Program-made: the position numbers and the translations under genes
The notes under the pieces: model-generated
Seen by the model: only the letters and a program-made list of their open reading frames with translations
The model's database searches: none
What the model was told of the DNA's origin: nothing
NCBI GenBank assembly: GCA_029983505.1
Contig: JASBZK010000049.1
Location: forward strand, 1-11,289
Source: Porphyromonas sp.
Lineage (GTDB): Bacteria > Bacteroidota > Bacteroidia > Bacteroidales > Porphyromonadaceae
Direction: 5' to 3'
DNA: 11,289 nt
In this document: piece after piece, positions 5,689-11,289 of the stretch
Layout of the letters: each line of letters begins with the position of its first letter
Numbering within the stretch: the first letter of the stretch is position 1

Positions 5689-7497
5689 TCAGTCTCCGCC
5701 GAAGTTGTCGTTGAGGACTTCGCGGTAGATGTTGAAGATCTTCGACTTGCTCACGAAGCCGACGTAGGCTCCTTCGGGGTTCTCCACGGGCAGGTTCCAG
5801 GCTTTGGTCTCCTCGAAAGCACGCATCACTTCTTCCATGCTCATCGTCGTGGTGAGCCGCTTGCGGGGTACCTCCATAATTTTATTGACCATAAAGCGGT
5901 CGTAGAGCTCGGGGCGGAACATGATGTTGCGGATGTGCTCGATGGAGACAATGCCCACGAGGTGGTTGTCTTTTTCCTGAATCACAGGCATCAGGAAACG
6001 CGTGCTTTCTCCCTTGGAAAACTGCCCCACGGCTTCCCCGAGCGTCATATCCGGTCTCAGGACAATGAAGTCGTTCTCCAAGACCTGCCCCATATCCATA
6101 AGCGTGAGGACGGCCTGGTCCTTCGAGTGGGTGACGAGCTGCCCGGTCTGTGCGAGGCGAAGGGCGTAGATATTGTGGGTGATGAAGAGACGGGAGATGC
6201 CGTAGCTCGTCATAGAGACGAGAAGGAGCGGTAGGAAGAGATTATAACCGCCGGAGAGCTCCGCGATGAGAAAAGTGGCGGTGAGCGGCGCGTGCATCAC
6301 ACCTGCCATAAGCCCCGCCATGCCCATAAGGATGAAGTTGTCGACAGGAAGGTAGGGCGTGAGGCTTACGGAATTGGAGAGGTACGAGAAGAGGAACCCC
6401 AGCAGCGCGCCGACGAAGAGTGTGGGGGCAAAGACACCGCCCGACCCACCGCCGGAGTTCGTCGCCACGGTGGCGAAGATCTTGACGAGGATGATGAGCC
6501 CTATGAAGAGCGGAAGGGTATAAGGATGGTCGGAAATGAGCGCAAAGAGCGAGTCTCTCATAATCCCCGACGTTTCGCCCGAGAGAAGTGCGCTGATGAC
6601 CGAGTACCCTTCCCCATAGAGCGGCGGGAAAATGAAGATCAATAGGGAGAGCACCACCCCACAGACCACAAATCGCGTCCAGTAGGAGATTCGGCGCAGG
6701 TTCGCTTCAAGGAAAAGGCTCACGCGGACGAAGTAAAGTGCGATGAATCCCCCTGCCACGCCGAGGAGGAAGACGTACGGGATGCGGTTCAGACTGAAAG
6801 CCTGAGTGGCGCCGTACTCGAACATCGCGTCCATCCCGAACAAGAGATAGCTCATCGTCGCAGCCGTCACGGAGGAGATGAGGAGCGGTAGGACGCTCGT
6901 CAGCGTGAGGTCCATCATCAGCACCTCGATGACGAAAATAAGTCCCGTGATAGGGGCTTTGAAGATGCCCGCGATCGCACCCGCGGCACCGCAACCGACG
7001 AGCAGCATCAAGTTGCCGTGCTCAAGTCTGAAAAGTCGCCCGATATTACTGCCGATGGCCGAACCTGTGAGCACAATCGGAGCCTCGGCTCCTACCGAGC
7101 CGCCCAGTCCTATGGTCACGGAAGAGGCAAGCAGTGAGCTCCAGGTGTTGTGCGGCTTGATGCGGCTTTTCCTCAGCGACACTGCCTGGAGTACTTTTGT
7201 GATGCCGTGGCCGATGTCCTGCTTGAGGATGTACTTGACGAAAAGGCCCGAGAGCAGAATCCCGATGATGGGGGTGACGAGGTAGAAGTAATTGAGCTGC
7301 CAGAGGTCGTTGAAGTGCATCACGAGGTTCTGGATTAGGGAGATGACGCCCTTTAGGAGTGCAGCCGCTCCGGAGCAGACGATCCCGGTGAGGAAAGCGA
7401 GTATCCCGACGAAGATTCGCTCCGGGATATGCTTTTCGCGCCAATTGAGAATCCGTAGCGTGAGGCTGTTTTTGATGGCTTGGGTACTCTCGTCCAT
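5689..7497 (-). CDS. CLC-family chloride channel/transporter with C-terminal CBS pair
   Basis: An integral membrane protein of 602 residues that should move chloride or another anion as a homodimer. The CLC core spans about 25-445 and a cytosolic CBS pair spans about 465-595. The gating motif is GAEAP (136-140) in place of GREGP, keeping gating Glu138. The third selectivity motif GVFAP (354-358) and a central Tyr444 (HNIYALRL) are conserved. The first motif reads GHGIT (96-100) instead of GSGIP, so the usual anion-binding Ser is His. The position of the E. coli ClcA internal proton Glu203 is Val192 (FVIEVLMM), the residue typical of vertebrate CLC channels. This makes channel-like or loosely coupled transport possible, but transport mode is not settled by sequence. 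It lies between tsaC (31-base gap) and fmt (17-base gap), probably in one operon. Confidence 0.95.
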   Translation of the reverse strand: MDESTQAIKNSLTLRILNWREKHIPERIFVGILAFLTGIVCSGAAALLKGVISLIQNLVMHFNDLWQLNYFYLVTPIIGILLSGLFVKYILKQDIGHGITKVLQAVSLRKSRIKPHNTWSSLLASSVTIGLGGSVGAEAPIVLTGSAIGSNIGRLFRLEHGNLMLLVGCGAAGAIAGIFKAPITGLIFVIEVLMMDLTLTSVLPLLISSVTAATMSYLLFGMDAMFEYGATQAFSLNRIPYVFLLGVAGGFIALYFVRVSLFLEANLRRISYWTRFVVCGVVLSLLIFIFPPLYGEGYSVISALLSGETSGIMRDSLFALISDHPYTLPLFIGLIILVKIFATVATNSGGGSGGVFAPTLFVGALLGFLFSYLSNSVSLTPYLPVDNFILMGMAGLMAGVMHAPLTATFLIAELSGGYNLFLPLLLVSMTSYGISRLFITHNIYALRLAQTGQLVTHSKDQAVLTLMDMGQVLENDFIVLRPDMTLGEAVGQFSKGESTRFLMPVIQEKDNHLVGIVSIEHIRNIMFRPELYDRFMVNKIMEVPRKRLTTTMSMEEVMRAFEETKAWNLPVENPEGAYVGFVSKSKIFNIYREVLNDNFGGD

Positions 7498-7528
7498 AGG
7501 AAAGACCGACTTCTTTCTCCTTATGAAA

Positions 7529-8158
7529 TTACCTCAGCACCTTAAAAGCGCCGTCCGCGTCCAGCTTGATGATGTTGGAGGCGGTATGCTTGGCGCTTTC
7601 TTTCTGCCGGTATTTTACCACGTAGTCGACGCCGTTCTTAATCTCGTCGGAGACTGCCCTAAAGTTCGCCGGCGACGGCTCTCCGCTGATGTTGGCGCTC
7701 GTGGACACTATGGGCTTGCGGAATCTCCTGCAGAGCTCGTTGCAGAAATATTCGTCCACGATGCGGATGCCTGCCGTGCCGTCTTCGGCAAGGAGGTTCT
7801 CCGCCAGTCCCTTCACGTCCGGGTAGATGATGGTGAGCGGGCGGGGTGCGGCGTCGATGAGGTCATAGGCCACGGCCGGGACCTTGGTCATCAGGGTAGG
7901 GAGTATGGTAGGGGTATGATAGATGGAGATGAGCGCTTTGGCATCATCTCTCTTTTTGAGCGCAAAAACCTTCCGGACCGCTTCCGCGTTTGTCGCGTCA
8001 CAGCCGATGCCCCAGATGGTGTCCGTGGGGTAGAGTATCAAGCCTCCGGCTTGGAGCGTGGCGAGAGCCTGCTTCATATCCTCTGCGTCGTACCTTGGTG
8101 GGGTGACGCGTACTTCGTCCTGCGCTATCTTCTTGTCTTCGTATCTTTTTGAAGCCAT
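7529..8158 (-). CDS. tsaC: L-threonylcarbamoyladenylate synthase (Sua5/YciO/YrdC family)
   Basis: It should make threonylcarbamoyl-AMP from threonine, bicarbonate and ATP, the first step of t6A modification at tRNA position 37. The protein is 209 residues, a single YrdC domain without the Sua5 C-terminal domain. Visible motifs are YPTDTIWGIGCDA (43-55), FALKKRDDAKAL (65-76) with the basic KxR-type residues, RPLTIIYP (106-113), GIRIV (130-134) and STSANISGEPSP (152-163). The first 20 or so residues are charged and outside the domain; Met28 is a possible alternative start. The promoter 27-59 bases upstream fits the longer form. YciO-like proteins share this fold, so TsaC function is inferred from motif completeness. 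It heads the operon with the CLC gene and fmt, placing two tRNA-related enzymes in one transcript. Confidence 0.9.
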   Translation of the reverse strand: MASKRYEDKKIAQDEVRVTPPRYDAEDMKQALATLQAGGLILYPTDTIWGIGCDATNAEAVRKVFALKKRDDAKALISIYHTPTILPTLMTKVPAVAYDLIDAAPRPLTIIYPDVKGLAENLLAEDGTAGIRIVDEYFCNELCRRFRKPIVSTSANISGEPSPANFRAVSDEIKNGVDYVVKYRQKESAKHTASNIIKLDADGAFKVLR

Positions 8159-8184
8159 ATCTTGTCTGCCGTTTTATCTTGGTG

Positions 8185-8217
8185 CAAAGGTACAAAAAGA
8201 GAAGGTACAAAAGCAAA
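8185..8217 (-). promoter_or_regulatory. Promoter of the tsaC-CLC-fmt operon
   Basis: This is the best promoter in the window. On the minus strand TTTG (8217-8214), a 21-base spacer and TACCTTTG (8192-8185) match the Bacteroidota -33 and -7 consensus exactly. Transcription should start near 8178, about 20 bases before the ATG. Confidence 0.75.
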
Positions 8218-8268
8218 TGCGGCTTTTGTTCCTTCTCGCTTTTGGTGGTGCGATGGGGCGTATCGCTT

Positions 8269-8709
8269 TCAGTCGATTAGGTCGATGTCGGTCGTCCTCT
8301 CGCCCAAAATCTTCCTCATCACCCTTTCCGCCTTTTCTTCGATCTCGGGGGTGACGTTATTTTGCACCTTGGCCAGGACGAAAGTGATGACCATAAGGTC
8401 GTCCCCGAAGCCGAGCAGTCCCGCCAAAAAGTCCGGCACGAAGTCGAAAGGCAGGATGAAATAGCCGAGGGCACCGATGAGCATCGCTTTCTCGCCCGCT
8501 TTGGTGGTGGGAGAGGTCAGCACGTAGTAGCCTTTGAGGATTGGGAGAAGGATATTCTCTCCCAAAAGTTTGCCTACGGCGCGGAGCTTGTCTCGGAACG
8601 AAACTTCCGAAAAATGCTTCCCGTAGCGTCTGATGTCTTCAAGCCGGATCTCTCCAAGCTTGCTCTTGGCTATCTTCAGAAGCCCCAAGACCGGAACTCT
8701 TCTTCCCAT
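8269..8709 (-). CDS. YkvA-like DUF1232 membrane protein
   Basis: A small protein of 146 residues with the DUF1232 signature at about 74-112: GEKAMLIGALGYFILPFDFV, then PDFLAGLLGFGDD. The PFDFVPD and GFGDD acidic motifs are the family hallmarks. The region around 76-112 is hydrophobic and may be one hairpin or membrane-associated helices. The flanks are basic and charged. The molecular function of DUF1232 is not established and nothing here assigns one. The ATG at 8709 lies 61 bases after the DUF1573 gene stop with no terminator seen between, so co-transcription is likely. A separate promoter for tsaC follows downstream. Confidence 0.88.
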   Translation of the reverse strand: MGRRVPVLGLLKIAKSKLGEIRLEDIRRYGKHFSEVSFRDKLRAVGKLLGENILLPILKGYYVLTSPTTKAGEKAMLIGALGYFILPFDFVPDFLAGLLGFGDDLMVITFVLAKVQNNVTPEIEEKAERVMRKILGERTTDIDLID

Positions 8710-8770
8710 ACTTCTGTGTCTTTTGAGGTTAGAGGTCTGTGTGCCTGTCTCTTCGGAAAAGAGTCAAAGC

Positions 8771-9184
8771 TCACTTTACCACTTCGCCCTTTATCGTGAT
8801 GACTTCGGGACCTTCCTTGCCGTTGGAGTAGATGGAGACCGTCTTCACGAAGGGGTATACGCGTCCTGCGGGGTCGTAGGTGACGGTGATTTTGGAAGTC
8901 TTGCCGGGAGCGATGGGTTCCTTGTCGTAGGAGGGTACGGTGCAGCCGCACGAACTCATCACGCGGGTCAGTACGAGTGGCGCACTCCCTGTGTTTTTGA
9001 TCTCAAAGACGTGGCTCACTTTGCCTTCGGACTCCTTGATCTTCCCGAAGTCGTATTCTTTCACGGGGATGGAGATGACTGCCTTCTTGGCATCCTGAGC
9101 TTGCGCGTCAGAGGCGCCCCACACCATAAGGGTGGTGAAGAGCGCGAGCATAAGGGTCAATGCTTTGTTCATATTTATGTTCAT
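8771..9184 (-). CDS. Secreted DUF1573 protein
   Basis: An exported protein of 137 residues. The N terminus is a Sec signal peptide (about 1-29) with a likely signal peptidase I site AQA|Q before residue 30. The rest is one immunoglobulin-like beta domain of the DUF1573 kind: YDFGKIKESEGKVSHVFEIK (44-63), NTGSAPLVLTRVMSSCGCTV (64-83) and the turn IAPGKTSKITVTYDP (91-105). The conserved CGC motif (Cys79, Cys81) is present; its role is unknown. The domain is common in Bacteroidota envelope proteins and resembles ASH/MSP-like beta-sandwich domains, so a binding or structural role in the periplasm or at the surface is plausible. Met1 (9184) and Met5 (9172) are both possible starts; Met5 gives a more typical signal peptide. 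Confidence 0.92.
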   Translation of the reverse strand: MNINMNKALTLMLALFTTLMVWGASDAQAQDAKKAVISIPVKEYDFGKIKESEGKVSHVFEIKNTGSAPLVLTRVMSSCGCTVPSYDKEPIAPGKTSKITVTYDPAGRVYPFVKTVSIYSNGKEGPEVITIKGEVVK

Positions 9185-9271
9185 TTTAGTGTATTTGTTC
9201 TTTCTCTGTCGTATCTCGGACTTAAGCGTCTCATCACTATGACTTCCGGATAAGCCGTTGGTTTAATTTCC

Positions 9272-9289
9272 GGGGGCAGACCTGTCCCC
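9272..9289. other. GC-rich hairpin in the murQ-DUF1573 gap
   Basis: GGGGGCA and TGTCCCC pair around a 4-base loop, with one G-U pair. It lies in the expected 5' leader of the DUF1573 transcript. It lacks a T run on the minus strand, so it is unlikely to be the murQ terminator. Confidence 0.35.
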
Positions 9290-9309
9290 AAAAACAATCC
9301 CCTCAGGGA

Positions 9310-9317
9310 CAAATGTA
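9310..9317 (-). promoter_or_regulatory. Candidate -7 element for the DUF1573-DUF1232 unit
   Basis: TACATTTG on the minus strand matches the TAnnTTTG consensus exactly. It lies about 20 bases after the murQ stop and would give a leader of roughly 120 bases. No good -33 TTTG is seen at the right distance. Confidence 0.45.
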
Positions 9318-9336
9318 CGCATTTTTTCTCACCTGC

Positions 9337-10149
9337 CTATGCTTTTCGGTCCATCGCTGCGCGGACGGAGCCGTATCGGAGGAGGAGCGCCCGGGCGTCT
9401 TCGTACTCCAGACCGAGTGTCTCCATAAGCATACGGGTGCCGCGGTCGACGAGTTTCTCGTTCGTCAGCTGCATATCGACCATCTTATTGCCCCGGACGC
9501 GTCCCATACGGATCATCAGTGTGGTGGAGATCATATTGAGGACCATCTTCTGCGCGGTGCCGGATTTCATCCTCGAGCTGCCCGTGACGTACTCGGGTCC
9601 GACCACCGTGACTATGGGGTACTCTGCTTCCGTGGCTACGGGACTAAGGGGGTTGGAGGTGATGCCGCCCGTGACAAGACCCGCTTCCCGGGCCAACCGT
9701 ATCCCGCTGACGACGTAAGGCGTGGTGCCGGAAGCGGCGATGCCGATGAGGGCGTCTTTTGGGGTAGGGTGATGAGTGGAGAGGTCTTTTTGCACCTGCT
9801 CTCGGGAGTCTTCGGCATTTTCCACGGGGTGCCTAAGTGCGTAGTCTCCACCAGCTATGAGACCGACGAAAAGCGTGGGCGGCATCCCGAAAGTAGGCGG
9901 TATCTCGGAGGCGTCCAGCACGCCGAGGCGCCCGCTCGTCCCTGCTCCTATATAAAAGACCCGCCCGCCACGCTCCATATTGGGGAGGATGGCTTCGACA
10001 AGTCGCTCGATGTCGGGAAGGGCTTTTTGCACGGCGAGGGCGACCTTTTGGTCTTCCGTATTGATGTCTGTGAGGATTTCGTGTACCGATTTCTCTTCCA
10101 GTCTGTCGTAGAGCGAAGGGCGCTCCGTGATGCGGTCGAATGTGTCCAT
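9337..10149 (-). CDS. murQ: N-acetylmuramic acid 6-phosphate etherase
   Basis: MurQ cleaves the lactyl ether of MurNAc-6-phosphate to give GlcNAc-6-phosphate and D-lactate, a cytoplasmic step of cell-wall sugar recycling. The protein is 270 residues, somewhat shorter than E. coli MurQ (298). The N terminus keeps ITERPSLYDRLEEKS, comparable to the TERRN start region of the family. The SIS domain shows GGRVFYIGAGTSGRLGVLDA (61-80), SEIPPTFG (81-88) and GIAASGTTPYVVSG. The two residues needed for catalysis in E. coli MurQ (Glu83, Glu114) correspond to Glu82 and Glu113. The ATG at 10149 lies 16 bases after the kinase gene stop, so the pair is one operon. No MurNAc transporter gene is in the unit. 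Confidence 0.96.
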   Translation of the reverse strand: MDTFDRITERPSLYDRLEEKSVHEILTDINTEDQKVALAVQKALPDIERLVEAILPNMERGGRVFYIGAGTSGRLGVLDASEIPPTFGMPPTLFVGLIAGGDYALRHPVENAEDSREQVQKDLSTHHPTPKDALIGIAASGTTPYVVSGIRLAREAGLVTGGITSNPLSPVATEAEYPIVTVVGPEYVTGSSRMKSGTAQKMVLNMISTTLMIRMGRVRGNKMVDMQLTNEKLVDRGTRMLMETLGLEYEDARALLLRYGSVRAAMDRKA

Positions 10150-10165
10150 TTCTATCGGGTGAAAG

Positions 10166-10984
10166 TTATCTGACGTGGTAGACCGCGAGGCTTTCGATGG
10201 GTGCAGCCAAGATTCGTCCGAGGGTGATGTGCTCCGCTGCGCAGGCTTCCGAAAGTACTTCTTCGTAGTACTTCGAGACAGAGCCCGCGAAGTGTACAGG
10301 CAAAGAGACGTGCTCCGGGTACTGCTTCACGTTGCGGACGATGAAAAGCCGAAAGGCCTCCCGAACCATTTCCCGAATCTCTCTTACGCCCAGATGCGAT
10401 GCGATGAAGGGAGAAAAAGAGGCTAAGTAACGATTGGGGAGCGGACGGCGGTAGATGCAGTCCATAATTTCTGCAGGGGTGGTTCCGTATCGGTGAAGGA
10501 ACTCTTCCTTCAGCCCCTTTGGGAACTGGTTTTTGAGGAGCGCGCCGACGAAAAGTTTGCCGAGGACGGCGCCGCTGCCTTCGTCCCCGATGATGTAGCC
10601 GAGGGGTGAGACGTTGGCGGTCATATCTTTGCCGTCGTAGAGGCAGGAGTTGGCCCCCGTGCCGAGGATGCAGGCGATACCCGGGGCGTCTCCGCAGAGT
10701 GCCCGCGCGGCGCCGAGCATATCGCTCCAAACGTGTACTTCCGCCCCCTTGTAGACGGTAGAGAGCGCGTCCGAGAGGCAGGTCGCTTTCTCCGGAGTGG
10801 CGCCGGCGCCGTAGAAGTAGACTGCTTCGGGGCGGATTTCACGAGGAAGTTCCGTCTCTATAATGTGTCTGATTTCCTCTGGGGAGACGAAAAAGGGGTT
10901 TAGTCCGCGGGTGCGGTAAACCTGCCCGTTCGTCCACCACTCGGTCTTCGTGGAGCCGCTGTCTGCGACGAGTATCTGTTTCAT
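10166..10984 (-). CDS. BadF/BadG-family amino-sugar kinase (GlcNAc or MurNAc kinase)
   Basis: A sugar kinase of 272 residues in the ASKHA fold. Motifs: DSGSTKTEWW (8-17) for phosphate 1, WSDMLGAARA (86-95) with probable catalytic base Asp88, LGTGANSCLYDG (107-118), GDEGSGAVLGK (133-143) and the late adenosine-type motif HFAGSVSKYYEEV. The frame stays open upstream to 11242, but that 86-codon extension reads through the promoter and intergenic repeats and is not protein-like; MKQILVADSG is the family's normal start. Next to murQ, the natural substrate is MurNAc, as in Tannerella forsythia, where a kinase of this family (MurK) makes MurNAc-6-phosphate for MurQ. GlcNAc is the alternative. The pair would feed GlcNAc-6-phosphate to NagA/NagB, which are outside this window. 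Confidence 0.92.
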   Translation of the reverse strand: MKQILVADSGSTKTEWWTNGQVYRTRGLNPFFVSPEEIRHIIETELPREIRPEAVYFYGAGATPEKATCLSDALSTVYKGAEVHVWSDMLGAARALCGDAPGIACILGTGANSCLYDGKDMTANVSPLGYIIGDEGSGAVLGKLFVGALLKNQFPKGLKEEFLHRYGTTPAEIMDCIYRRPLPNRYLASFSPFIASHLGVREIREMVREAFRLFIVRNVKQYPEHVSLPVHFAGSVSKYYEEVLSEACAAEHITLGRILAAPIESLAVYHVR

Positions 10985-11017
10985 AAGCCTATTATATGGG
11001 GAGAACCTTGTGTGGTG

Positions 11018-11025
11018 CAAAGGTA
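11018..11025 (-). promoter_or_regulatory. -7 element of the kinase-murQ operon
   Basis: TACCTTTG on the minus strand matches the consensus exactly and is the same octamer as in the tsaC promoter. It lies about 35 bases before the kinase ATG at 10984. The -33 region is weak. Its position supports starting the protein at 10984. Confidence 0.6.
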
Positions 11026-11060
11026 GTGCTTTTTGGGGAGCTGGAATCGCGGTCTCTCGG

Positions 11061-11142
11061 GGTACGTACCAAAAAAGTCGGCTTGGTCCGGGCAAAAAGA
11101 AAATTTTGACCTGTGTCTCGATTTGATGAGATACAGACCAAA
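11061..11142. repeat. Two further copies of the dispersed intergenic repeat upstream of the kinase gene
   Basis: The first unit (11061-11093) reads GGTACGTACCAAAAAAGTCG and ends in TTGGTCCGGGC. The second (11128-11142) reads GAGATACAGACCAAA. Between them CTGTGTCTC (11111-11119) pairs with GAGATACAG (11128-11136), including one G-U pair, around an 8-base loop. The core words match those at 457-546 and 4589-4670. The stretch lies between the kinase promoter and an unseen gene beyond the right edge. Confidence 0.55.
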
Positions 11143-11156
11143 AAAGCGTCCGGGCG

Positions 11157-11289
11157 AGGAGGTACAGGCCGTGCCCTGTGCCTCCTTTCTTCTCACTGTT
11201 GACAGCTGGCTGCATCGGTGCCCCGTAGGGGCGTGGTGGCACAGCGTGCCACCATCTTGGTAGACCACGGCAAAGAGACCGTAGGTCTC
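11157..11289. other. Cluster of short perfect hairpins at the right edge; no gene seen
   Basis: From 10985 to the edge (about 305 bases) I see no gene, only the promoter, the repeats and this cluster. Stems are: a 12-bp stem with one T-G pair, 11157-11168 with 11175-11186, followed by a pyrimidine run; GCCCC-GTA-GGGGC (11220-11232); TGGTGGCAC-AGC-GTGCCACCA (11234-11254); and GAGACC-GTA-GGTCTC (11275-11289), which reaches the window end. The second and fourth share the core CCGTAGG. It could be a REP-like repeat or the 3' end region of the next gene. Confidence 0.5.

Noticed and set aside
9272..9289. GC-rich hairpin as the murQ terminator
   Set aside because: On the minus strand the stem is followed by GGAAATTAAACC without a T run. 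The A run lies on the wrong side, and a -7 element for the next unit lies upstream of it.
11061..11289. CRISPR array or insertion-sequence end
   Set aside because: Repeat units differ in length and spacing, with no regular spacers. No transposase fragment, paired terminal repeat or target duplication is seen.

Overview
All ten genes found lie on the minus strand, so the window is read from right to left. The organism looks like a member of the Bacteroidota, probably order Bacteroidales and close to Porphyromonas. Evidence: promoters match the Bacteroidota -7 consensus TAnnTTTG (exact copies at 3204-3211, 4562-4569, 8185-8192, 9310-9317 and 11018-11025). Most start codons lack a clear Shine-Dalgarno sequence. 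The gene content also fits: a lipoprotein-type RND adaptor, a MurQ/sugar-kinase pair, a DUF1573 protein, and a phosphatase-fold lipoprotein with an N-terminal beta domain. The genus is an inference.

Layout in transcription order. (1) 10984-9337: BadF/BadG-type amino-sugar kinase and MurQ etherase, a two-gene cell-wall sugar recycling unit with its own promoter. (2) 9184-8269: secreted DUF1573 protein and a DUF1232 (YkvA-like) membrane protein. (3) 8158-4700: threonylcarbamoyl-AMP synthase, CLC chloride channel/transporter with CBS pair, and Fmt, a tight operon with a good promoter at one end and an intrinsic terminator at the other. (4) 4410-3400: glyceraldehyde-3-phosphate dehydrogenase, a single-gene unit with its own promoter and a strong terminator. 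(5) 3124-2009: a lipoprotein with a tyrosine-phosphatase fold whose catalytic Cys is Asp, preceded by a promoter overlapped by a 9-bp-arm palindrome. (6) 1774 to the left edge: periplasmic adaptor lipoprotein and the first 126 codons of an RND efflux pump.

Most genes are core metabolism, translation and envelope functions. The more unusual signals are the apparent pseudophosphatase with its operator-like palindrome, a CLC protein with channel-like or divergent residues at key positions, and a dispersed family of short repeats. The repeats have a TAC-(A/G/T)-(G/T)ACC-A-rich core, fall only between genes, and one copy forms the fmt terminator. The right edge holds a cluster of short perfect hairpins, two sharing the core CCGTAGG. 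I see no mobile-element gene, CRISPR array, tRNA or rRNA, and no clear new multi-gene system.
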